Both the position numbers and the translations under genes were made by a program. A model generated the notes under the pieces. It had not been told where the DNA came from. It ran no database searches and saw nothing but the letters and a program-made list of their open reading frames with translations. A stretch of DNA of 8,346 bases, taken from contig JANYFI010000401.1 in the NCBI GenBank assembly GCA_025362765.1, positions 1-8,346 on the forward strand, given 5' to 3'. This document shows positions 1-7,048 of the stretch, piece by piece (the first letter of the stretch is position 1; each line of letters opens with the position of its first letter). The DNA is from Ferruginibacter sp. (lineage in GTDB: Bacteria > Bacteroidota > Bacteroidia > Chitinophagales > Chitinophagaceae).

Positions 1-1
1 G

Positions 2-124
2 TACATGCAAAATTATCTAAACGAGTTTTGCTACAAGTTCAACAGGAGGTTCTTTGGGATAAAATTGTTTGACAGGTTAATCCTGGCGGCTATTTCCACT
101 TCGTGGTTCAAACCTTGCACCTAA
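2..124 (+). CDS. IS1595-family (ISXO2-like) transposase, C-terminal end only
   Basis: Reading the second frame from the left edge gives 40 codons and a TAA at 122-124. The peptide contains YLNEFCYKFNRRFFG followed by KLFDRLILAA. This matches what I know of the C-terminal end of IS1595/ISXO2-type DDE transposases, where a Y-L-x-E-F-x-x-[KR]-F-N-R-R block follows the catalytic core and precedes an F-[DE]-R-L-[LI] helix. The catalytic residues would lie upstream and are not in the window, so it cannot be said whether the transposase is intact. No stop or frameshift is seen in the visible part. The right end of the element should lie between 125 and 240, before the next gene, but I could not identify its terminal inverted repeat. 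The family call comes from motif recall, without a search. Confidence 0.75.
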   Translation, partial: YMQNYLNEFCYKFNRRFFGIKLFDRLILAAISTSWFKPCT

Positions 125-134
125 TTGCGGATAA

Positions 135-154
135 TCATTAATATCTTTTAATGA
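135..154. repeat. Short perfect hairpin just after the transposase stop
   Basis: TCATTAA at 135-141 and TTAATGA at 148-154 are perfect inverted copies around a six-base loop. The stem starts 10 bases after the transposase stop codon. It is AT-rich and no T-tract follows it, so it would be a weak terminator at best. It could also be a subterminal feature of the insertion sequence. The structure is seen directly; its function is unknown. Confidence 0.4.
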
Positions 155-172
155 ATCAGCCGCACAATTTAC

Positions 173-207
173 TTAGTGCAATTGCGTTTTGTACTGATAG
201 GCACTAA
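173..207. repeat. Inverted repeat in the leader of the T9SS-type operon
   Basis: TTAGTGC at 173-179 is matched by its inverse GCACTAA at 201-207 across 21 bases. The GTGC part could instead pair with GCAC at 162-165, and CGCACAATT (161-169) can pair with AATTGCG (180-186) with one bulged base. The segment can therefore fold in more than one way. It lies 34 bases or more upstream of the PorV-like start codon. It may belong to the right end of the insertion sequence or to the operon leader; sequence alone does not decide. Confidence 0.35.
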
Positions 208-240
208 AATCCAACGCATTAAACCGGAAATTAACCATTT

Positions 241-1347
241 ATGAGTTCAAAATTGGCAGCTTTTTTACTAAGCATAATGTTATTCCCGATTGCTTCATTT
301 TCTCAGTTCAGAAAATACTCCAATGAATTTTTAAATATCGGAGCCGGTGCAAGAGGGCTGGCTATGGGAAGTGCGCAAGTCGCTTCCGTTAATGATGGCA
401 CTGCCGGTTATTGGAATCCTGCCGGCCTGGTGGGCGTAAAAGATCATCCCGAAGTGAATTTAATGCATGCCGAATATTTTGCCGGCATTGGTAAATACGA
501 TTTTGGGTCGGTAGCTATTCCCATCCAGGACAATAAAAGAACAATCGGTGTTTCGCTGCTGCGTTTTGCTGTAGATGATATTCCCAATACACTATTTTTA
601 GTGCAGCCAGATGGAAGTGTAGACTATGGTAACATTACGAGTTTTTCGTCTGCCGATTATGCCATGTTATTTTCTTACGCCCAAAAAGTGGTTGAAACAG
701 AAGACAAAGTGGTGAGTTTTGGCGTTAACACAAAAGTGATTCACCGGCAGGTTGGCCAGTTTGCCAGTGCATGGGGATTTGGGATTGACGCAGGCGTGCA
801 GATCCACGGTAAACAATGGCACCTGGGCCTGGTGGCAAAAGATTTAACCACAACTTTTAACGCCTGGACTTTTAAGTTTACAGAAAAAGAAAAGCAGGTT
901 TTATATCTTACAAAAAACGATATACCCGTTCGCTCAACCGAATTAACTTCGCCGCGCCTTGCCCTTGGTGGCGGGTATGATTTTAAATTCAGTGAATCTT
1001 TTAGTTTACTGGCAGAAGCAAATATTGATGTAACCTTTGATGGCAAAAGAAATACCATCATCAGCAGTAACCCTGTTAGCATTGATCCGCATCTCGGGCT
1101 GGAGGCGTCTATTAAAGATGTTTTTTTTATAAGGGCGGGTGTAACAAATTTTCAAAAAGCTTTGGCTGATGGTGATACACTTAATCAAAAGAAAGTATGG
1201 ATATACCAGCCAAGTCTTGGTGCGGGTGTAAAAATTAAAAATGTGACGCTGGACTATGCGTACAGTAACCTTGCCAATCAATCTAATCCCTTGTACACTC
1301 ATATATTTTCACTACGGTTTACCCTGGTGAAAAAGGCAAAAGAGTAA
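241..1347 (+). CDS. PorV/PorQ-family outer-membrane beta-barrel protein (T9SS-associated)
   Basis: The 368-residue protein begins with a signal peptide (hydrophobic residues 5-20, likely cut before Q22). It then carries the family's conserved N-terminal block at about 26-63: Y-S-N-E-F-L-N-I-G-A-G-A-R-G-L-A-M-G, then V-N-D-G-T-A and W-N-P-A-G-L. The rest alternates polar and aromatic/hydrophobic residues in beta-strand fashion and ends in a strand-like F-S-L-R-F-T-L segment, as expected of a FadL-like barrel. In known systems PorV is the outer-membrane shuttle that hands T9SS cargo to the sortase PorU; PorQ is a relative. The length suits either. ATG at 241 is the first start after an in-frame TAA at 232-234. 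No Shine-Dalgarno is visible, which is normal for Bacteroidota. The PorU2-like gene follows after 24 bases, so the pair is probably co-transcribed and may act as one surface-attachment unit. This is likely a paralogue rather than the core porV, so no symbol is given. Confidence 0.85.
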   Translation: MSSKLAAFLLSIMLFPIASFSQFRKYSNEFLNIGAGARGLAMGSAQVASVNDGTAGYWNPAGLVGVKDHPEVNLMHAEYFAGIGKYDFGSVAIPIQDNKRTIGVSLLRFAVDDIPNTLFLVQPDGSVDYGNITSFSSADYAMLFSYAQKVVETEDKVVSFGVNTKVIHRQVGQFASAWGFGIDAGVQIHGKQWHLGLVAKDLTTTFNAWTFKFTEKEKQVLYLTKNDIPVRSTELTSPRLALGGGYDFKFSESFSLLAEANIDVTFDGKRNTIISSNPVSIDPHLGLEASIKDVFFIRAGVTNFQKALADGDTLNQKKVWIYQPSLGAGVKIKNVTLDYAYSNLANQSNPLYTHIFSLRFTLVKKAKE

Positions 1348-1371
1348 AAAACATTATAACCGAATAGCAAA

Positions 1372-4300
1372 ATGAAAAAAATCTTATTGCCCATATTCCT
1401 GCTTTGTGTATCCAGCGCTTTTGCACAGCTCAACAACAGCTGGATAGATTACAGCAAGACTTATTTTAAATTTAAAGTGGGGAGTACGGGTCTGTGCCGG
1501 CTTAGCCAATCTGTTATAGCTGCTGCTGGTTTGGGCAACACACCGGCGGAGCAATTTCAACTATGGCGCAATGGGGAGGAAGTAAGGTTATTTACGTCTG
1601 TGCCGGCTGGTGCATTATCCGCCAACGATTATATTGAGTTTCTCGGACAAAAAAATGATGGTAAACCAGATAAAAACCTTTACCGGGATACTTCTTACCA
1701 GTTATCTGACAGTTTTAGTTTGCATACAGATACCTCTACCTATTTTTTAACCGCAAATTCTTCCGGAAATAATTTAAGATTTACCAATAGTGTAAACAAT
1801 ATAGCAGGAAATTCGCTTGCTCCCGATGCTTACTTCATGCGTAAGGTAGGCACTTCTTTTAATACGCAGTATAACAGGGGGTATGCTGCCATAGTAGGCG
1901 AATATGTATACTCCTCCTCTTACGATATGGGCGAAGGTTTTACAAGTGCCAACATTTCGCCCTGTAGTGGTTGCGACCTGTATACAACCTTTAATAATTT
2001 AAATGTTTATACCGCAGGGCCACCTAACAGTGTATCTTTTTATATTTCAGCATTTGGTAACGCTTTATATACCAGGAACCTAAGGGTGAGTTTTTTCAAT
2101 AATATATTGTTTAACGATGCCCCGATGAATTACTTCAGCATCGTAAAAAAACAGGTAGATAATATACCATTGAGTGCGTTGCAGAGCCCCGATAATTTGC
2201 AGGTAACGGTAAACGGATATACCCCACCGCCAGGTGTTGCCAATGGAAATGATAATATTGTGGTGGGCGAAATGAAACTCACCTATCCGGCTACTTTTAA
2301 TTTTAATGGACAGTCTAATTTTCATTTTGAGCTCGCCGCTTCTCCGGCGGGCAATTACCTTGTAATTAATAATTTTAATTACGGATTAACGCCGCCTGTT
2401 TTATATAGCCTTAACGACGGACAAAGATTTACTGGAGATATTTCAGTGGCCGGCCAGGTAAGGTTTGCCCTGCCAGGTTCTGGCGTTGCCATAAGAAGAT
2501 TTAAACTGGTAAACGAAGAAAATAATAATATTACCGCTATTGGGAATCTTACTCCAAAAACATTTATTAATTATGCGCTTACCGCTAACCAGGGCGATTA
2601 TATGATTATAACCCATCCCTCGTTGTTTAATGATGGTAATGGGGTAAACTATGTAGATGAATATAAAAAATACCGGGCATCCCTTGTAGGAGGAAGTTTT
2701 CACCCGCTGGTAGTAACCATTGACGAACTGAATGATCAGTTTGCATTTGGTATAAAAAAACATCCTGCCGCCATTCGTGATTTTATTCGTTTTGCCAGCC
2801 AGCAGTTTGCAGGAAAACCCAAATACGTTTTAATAATTGGCAGGGGTATCAACTCTATTGAATACAAGCAGAATGAAAATAATCCCATAACCGATCAGCT
2901 GGATTTGGTGCAAACCTTTGGCTGGCCTGCTTCAGATGTATTACTTAGCTGCCCCCCGGGACAAAATGTACCGCTGGTACCCATTGGAAGAATTGCTGTG
3001 ATCAATGGTACGGAAATTAAATATTACCTCAATAAGGTAAAGCAATATGAGCAGGCACAATCTTCGGCAAGCCAAACCGTTGCGGACAAGGCATGGATGA
3101 AAAATATAATCAACGTGGCCGGGGGAGGAGATAACTCAGAAACTGATCTTTTTGTAAACTACCTGAATGACTATAAAGCTGTAGCCGAAGACAGTGCTTT
3201 TGGTGCCCATGTGGAAACTTTTGTAAAGGCTTCCAGTACTGCGGTAGAACAAGCCAACGGCGACCGGGTTGAACAGTTAATAAATGGAGGCGTAAGCCTG
3301 ATCCAGTATTTTGGTCATTCATCCGCCAATACACTGGCTTTTAATTTAAGCAGCCCCGACGTATACACCAATCAGGGAAAGTATCCTTTCTTTAATGTGA
3401 GTGGTTGTAGCGCCGGCAATTTTTTTATTTTTGATCCGGCCCGTTTAGCTGGTAATGCTACCCTTTCAGAAAAATATGTGTTGGCCGATCAGCGCGGCAG
3501 CATTGGATTTATCGCAAGTACGCATTTGGGTATACCACCTTTTCTTAATTTTTTTAACGATAAGTTTTATGAAAATTTTGCCCTTGATCTTTATGGAGGT
3601 AGTATTGGTAACCAGTTAAAAAGTACGTTGCAGATGTTGGGATCAAACCCACAAACGCTCGATTTTTATACCCGTATTCACCTGGAAGAATTAAATCTTC
3701 AGGGAGATCCGGCTGTAAAAATCAATGCCTTTTCATTGCCCGATTTTGTAGTGGAAGATCAGCTGGTAAAAATAAGTCCGTCCATTATTTCTGTTGCTGA
3801 TAACAGTTTTACCGTAGCTGTTAAGGTGATGAACATTGGCAAAGTAACCAACGATTCCATTCGCCTTTCTGTTATAAGGAAACTACCCAATGATTCATCA
3901 AAAATTATTTATAGCAGTTTAAGGCTCGCTACACGGTATGCAGATTCACTTACTTTTACCCTGCCCATTAATCCAGCAACTGACAAAGGATTAAATAAAA
4001 TAATTGTAACCATTGATCCGGATAACAGAGTGCAGGAATTATCAGAAACAAACAATTCTGTCACAAAGGAATTTTATATTCTTGAAGATGAAATCAGGCC
4101 AGTATCGCCCTATAATTATTCCATTGTAAACAAGCAACAGCTAACGTTTACGGCTTCTACAGCAAACCCGTTAAGCGGTCAGCGCCAGTATATCATGGAA
4201 CTGGATACAACCGAATTGTTTAATTCTTCTTTTAAAAAACAATACACATCAACAGGTATTGGCGGTGCCATTGAATTTGTGCCCAACAACGTAACTTTTA

Positions 4301-6513
4301 CTGATAGTACAGTGTATTACTGGAGAACCTCAATGGTGCCCCTAAACGGCGCACCACAAATATGGAACGTCTTTTCTTTTGTATACCTTCCCAATGGTGG
4401 CACAGGATTTAACCAGTCGCATTATTTTCAGTTTACAAATAATACCTTCAATAACTCCATTACGCTGGATAGCGACCGCGTATTCCGTTACACCAGTAAA
4501 CAAAGAACAATCACAATAAGAACAGGTATTTACCCGTATACTAACTACGAAAGGATGAATGTTAACCTCGATTTCGATCAGCTTGATTTTTATGGCTGCC
4601 GGTTTAATGTACTTCAATTTTATGTATTCGATCCAAGTACTTTGCAACCGTGGAGAAATATAGCCGTTACAAATCCGGTTACAGGTGAAGTAACGGGACG
4701 CTTTGGCAGCTGGTCGCCTTGCATGCGGGATGCCAGTTCTGACGGTTCAAGAAACTTTTTTGAGTTTCCGTACGATTCAATCAAGTATAGAAAACGTGCG
4801 ATGGATTTTATAGACAATATTCCTGACGGTATGTATGTATCCATCATTAATTTCAGCAGGTCGTCTAACAACACCTTTGATAGTACCTGGAAAACAGACC
4901 GGGCAAGCCTGGGCGGAACATCTATTTACGATAAACTAAAAGCCATTGGTTTTAGCCAGATTGATAGCTTTACCAGTAACAAGCCGTTTATATACTTCTA
5001 TAGAAAAAACACACCGTCATTTACTCCCCGGCAAACGATGGGCTTGCTGGCAACTGATCAACTGGAACAGGCTTATAATTTACCTACCAAATATGTTACC
5101 GGCTCTTTCACGTCTCCTGCATTTGGCCCCGCCCAAAGCTGGTCGTCACTGCATTGGCAGGGTAAAACCACTGATGCCACGGCCTCGGATGTAGTACAGA
5201 TGGACTTGTACGGTGTAAACAATTCCGGTACGGAAACATTTATTAAAACAGTACAGCCAGCGAAGGATACAACGCTTGCTTTTATCAACGCCACGACCTA
5301 TCCATACCTTAAATTAAAAATGACCAACAGTGATGCGCTGTACGCTACGCCAAACCAATTGTCGTACTGGCGTATCAATGCCAGTTATGTACCAGAAGGT
5401 TCCGTAGCGCCGAATATATTATACACTATGAAAGATTCGGTGGAGCAGGGTGACAAAATAAATTTTTCGCTGGCATTTAAAAATATTAGTATGGTCGCCT
5501 TTGACAGTCTGAAGGTGAAGTTTGTAATTACCGACCGCAACAACATCCCTCATTCTATAGCCATTGCTAAAAAGAAAGCCCTCGTTGCCGGCGATACGTT
5601 GGTGATAAGTTATAGCATTGATTCCAAAGATTACCCGGGTAACAATACGTTGTATGTAATGGTTAACCCTGATAATGACCAACCGGAGCAATACCTCTAC
5701 AACAATTTTATTTACAAAACTTTTTATGTAAAAGAAGATAAGTTTAATCCATTACTGGATGTAACTTTTGACGGGGTACATATTTTAAACAGGGATATTA
5801 TTGCTGCCAAGCCGCATATACTGGTGAAGCTGAAAGACAACAGCCATTTTCTTGCCTTAACTGATACGGCATTATTGAAATTGCAGGTTAGGTACCCCGA
5901 TGGCACTTTGCGTAATTTTTTCTTTAGCGACTCTGTGCGGTTTACACCTGCCGATTTAACCAGTGGAAACAACACCGCCACCATAGATTTTATGCCTTAT
6001 TTTGGGGAAGATGGCGATTACCAGTTGCTGGTTTCGGGAAAAGATGTGGTAGGTAACAAAGCAGGTACATTGCAATACCAGGTTACTTTTAGCATCATCA
6101 ACAAGCCAATGATTAGCAATATGCTAAACTATCCTAATCCCTTTACAACTTCCACGGCGTTTGTATTTACCGTTACGGGTGTGGAAGTGCCACAAAATAT
6201 CAGGATACAAATATTAACGATCACCGGTAAAATAGTAAGGGAGATTACTTCAGCTGAATTAGGCCCAATCCATATTGGAACAAACATAACAGATTTTAAA
6301 TGGGACGGAACGGATATGTACGGACAAAAGCTTGCGAACGGTGTTTACCTTTATCATGTTATGACGAACCTTAATGGAAAATCGCTGGATAAATATGGCG
6401 GAACCAACAGTAAATTGGATGCCAGTGGACAGCCGGTTATAGTAACAGAAGGTGTAGGCAGTACGGATAAATATTTCACCAAAGGGTATGGTAAAATGTA
6501 CCTGATGCGATGA
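1372..6513 (+). CDS. PorU2-like C25 (gingipain-type) cysteine peptidase, putative T9SS sortase
   Basis: This 1713-residue exported protein has a signal peptide at 1-18 (S-A-F-A before Q19). Its PorU-type N-terminal region covers about 20-430 and includes L-W-R-N-G-E-E-V and N-D-Y-I-E-F-L-G-Q. The C25 domain covers about 440-785: strand K-Y-V-L-I-I-G-R-G (484-492), candidate catalytic His649 in Y-F-G-H-S-S and candidate nucleophile Cys679 in S-G-C-S-A-G, closing at G-D-P-A-V-K (778-783). Two CARDB-like Ig modules follow (about 810-904 and 1350-1455). Between them lie an FnIII/Ig-like part (about 905-1018), a possible ILEI/PANDER-like segment (about 1072-1200) and a beta-sandwich-like region (about 1224-1343). 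The end is an FlgD/T9SS-type C-terminal domain (N-Y-P-N-P-F at 1586-1591, W-D-G-T-D at 1644-1648). PorU is known to cleave sorting domains from T9SS cargo and attach the cargo at the cell surface; the spacing of the dyad suggests an active enzyme here. It is longer than classical PorU, hence PorU2-like. It follows the PorV-like gene by 24 bases and ends in tandem stops TGA TAA. Confidence 0.85.
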   Translation: MKKILLPIFLLCVSSAFAQLNNSWIDYSKTYFKFKVGSTGLCRLSQSVIAAAGLGNTPAEQFQLWRNGEEVRLFTSVPAGALSANDYIEFLGQKNDGKPDKNLYRDTSYQLSDSFSLHTDTSTYFLTANSSGNNLRFTNSVNNIAGNSLAPDAYFMRKVGTSFNTQYNRGYAAIVGEYVYSSSYDMGEGFTSANISPCSGCDLYTTFNNLNVYTAGPPNSVSFYISAFGNALYTRNLRVSFFNNILFNDAPMNYFSIVKKQVDNIPLSALQSPDNLQVTVNGYTPPPGVANGNDNIVVGEMKLTYPATFNFNGQSNFHFELAASPAGNYLVINNFNYGLTPPVLYSLNDGQRFTGDISVAGQVRFALPGSGVAIRRFKLVNEENNNITAIGNLTPKTFINYALTANQGDYMIITHPSLFNDGNGVNYVDEYKKYRASLVGGSFHPLVVTIDELNDQFAFGIKKHPAAIRDFIRFASQQFAGKPKYVLIIGRGINSIEYKQNENNPITDQLDLVQTFGWPASDVLLSCPPGQNVPLVPIGRIAVINGTEIKYYLNKVKQYEQAQSSASQTVADKAWMKNIINVAGGGDNSETDLFVNYLNDYKAVAEDSAFGAHVETFVKASSTAVEQANGDRVEQLINGGVSLIQYFGHSSANTLAFNLSSPDVYTNQGKYPFFNVSGCSAGNFFIFDPARLAGNATLSEKYVLADQRGSIGFIASTHLGIPPFLNFFNDKFYENFALDLYGGSIGNQLKSTLQMLGSNPQTLDFYTRIHLEELNLQGDPAVKINAFSLPDFVVEDQLVKISPSIISVADNSFTVAVKVMNIGKVTNDSIRLSVIRKLPNDSSKIIYSSLRLATRYADSLTFTLPINPATDKGLNKIIVTIDPDNRVQELSETNNSVTKEFYILEDEIRPVSPYNYSIVNKQQLTFTASTANPLSGQRQYIMELDTTELFNSSFKKQYTSTGIGGAIEFVPNNVTFTDSTVYYWRTSMVPLNGAPQIWNVFSFVYLPNGGTGFNQSHYFQFTNNTFNNSITLDSDRVFRYTSKQRTITIRTGIYPYTNYERMNVNLDFDQLDFYGCRFNVLQFYVFDPSTLQPWRNIAVTNPVTGEVTGRFGSWSPCMRDASSDGSRNFFEFPYDSIKYRKRAMDFIDNIPDGMYVSIINFSRSSNNTFDSTWKTDRASLGGTSIYDKLKAIGFSQIDSFTSNKPFIYFYRKNTPSFTPRQTMGLLATDQLEQAYNLPTKYVTGSFTSPAFGPAQSWSSLHWQGKTTDATASDVVQMDLYGVNNSGTETFIKTVQPAKDTTLAFINATTYPYLKLKMTNSDALYATPNQLSYWRINASYVPEGSVAPNILYTMKDSVEQGDKINFSLAFKNISMVAFDSLKVKFVITDRNNIPHSIAIAKKKALVAGDTLVISYSIDSKDYPGNNTLYVMVNPDNDQPEQYLYNNFIYKTFYVKEDKFNPLLDVTFDGVHILNRDIIAAKPHILVKLKDNSHFLALTDTALLKLQVRYPDGTLRNFFFSDSVRFTPADLTSGNNTATIDFMPYFGEDGDYQLLVSGKDVVGNKAGTLQYQVTFSIINKPMISNMLNYPNPFTTSTAFVFTVTGVEVPQNIRIQILTITGKIVREITSAELGPIHIGTNITDFKWDGTDMYGQKLANGVYLYHVMTNLNGKSLDKYGGTNSKLDASGQPVIVTEGVGSTDKYFTKGYGKMYLMR

Positions 6514-6536
6514 TAAACATACATTTGCCATAGTTG

Positions 6537-6582
6537 CTCTAATAAAAAAATCCCGTGGTACCATGGGATTTTTTTATTAGAG
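6537..6582. terminator. Bidirectional intrinsic terminator between convergent operons
   Basis: Eighteen-base arms (6537-6554 and 6565-6582) are perfect inverted copies. Each carries three G/C pairs next to seven A or T, then AAT/ATT and CTCT/AGAG. The ten-base centre (6555-6564) contains palindromic GGTACC flanked by a T-A pair and, in the plus-strand RNA, a G-U wobble; in the minus-strand RNA that position is an A-C mismatch. The A-tract/T-tract layout gives a GC-capped hairpin followed by a U-run in both directions. The palindrome begins 23 bases after the PorU2-like stop and ends 22 bases before the 3' end of the cytochrome gene, which is the expected place for a shared terminator. Confidence 0.88.
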
Positions 6583-6604
6583 ATGTCATCTAAAATGAAA
6601 ATGC

Positions 6605-7042
6605 TTACTTCAAAAGCTTTGCCCGGGTTATTCTAACATCGGCGGCTTTTACCGGTGGCTTTTTATTGCCAAAACTATTGCGCACATACGTCAGCACCTC
6701 GGCCACCTGTTGATCGGTAAGATAGTTGAATGCAGGCATGGCATTGTTGTATCTTTCTCCGTTGATTTCCTGCTGGCTCATGCCATTTAATATAGTCGTA
6801 ATCAGTTTTGCCTTATCGCCATTTACGTAAGGTGCATTCGTGAGCGACGGATTTAGATTTTCTACTCCGCCGCCATCGGGTAAATGACACGAGATACAAT
6901 ATTGCTGGTACACAGCTTTACCGGCAACAATTGATGCCTTTGAATTTATCAGCCGCGGAGTAATGGCTTGCTTTTTCGGTTGGGCAAATCCTTTTGAGCC
7001 AAACAGGATTATGATGCCTGCAAGTACTATTTTATTACGCAT
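6605..7042 (-). CDS. Small periplasmic monohaem c-type cytochrome
   Basis: The 145-residue protein has a signal peptide (1-20, cut at F-A before Q21) and one class I cytochrome c domain at about 36-125. The haem-binding motif is C-I-S-C-H with Cys49, Cys52 and proximal His53, followed by L-P-D-G-G-G. The likely distal ligand is Met102 in N-A-M-P-A-F. The closing helix has the usual L-T-D-Q-Q-V-A-E-V-L-T-Y-V-R pattern (108-121). No lipoprotein Cys is present, so it is probably soluble in the periplasm. It lies 6 bases after the PQQ dehydrogenase gene on the same strand, with no Shine-Dalgarno in the short A/T-rich gap, so co-transcription and perhaps translational coupling are likely. The role as electron acceptor of that dehydrogenase is inferred from this arrangement. 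Its mature start, Q-P-K-K, matches that of the dehydrogenase. The short Lys-rich tail after residue 125 is not part of the usual domain. Confidence 0.9.
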   Translation of the reverse strand: MRNKIVLAGIIILFGSKGFAQPKKQAITPRLINSKASIVAGKAVYQQYCISCHLPDGGGVENLNPSLTNAPYVNGDKAKLITTILNGMSQQEINGERYNNAMPAFNYLTDQQVAEVLTYVRNSFGNKKPPVKAADVRITRAKLLK

Positions 7043-7048
7043 ATAAAT

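Noticed and set aside
1..72. Open reading frame in the first frame from the left edge, ending at TGA 70-72
   Set aside because: It overlaps the transposase frame, which gives a recognisable conserved motif; the other translation matches nothing I know and is a shadow.
105..114. T-loop-like GGTTCAAACC suggesting a tRNA
   Set aside because: The flanking bases do not form a T stem, no cloverleaf or CCA end is found, and the stretch lies in the transposase reading frame.
142..149. TATCTTTT as a Bacteroidota -7 promoter element (TAnnTTTG)
   Set aside because: It matches 7 of 8 positions, but the nearest upstream TTG copies (115-117 and 125-127) are too far and too close for the usual -33 spacing, and it lies in the hairpin loop region. 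Too weak to annotate.
4342..4874. Antisense open frames opposite the middle of the PorU2-like gene
   Set aside because: They have no recognisable motifs or start context and lie wholly opposite a well-supported coding region, so they are composition shadows. The same applies to antisense frames at 741-1302, 2080-2763 and 5073-5984.
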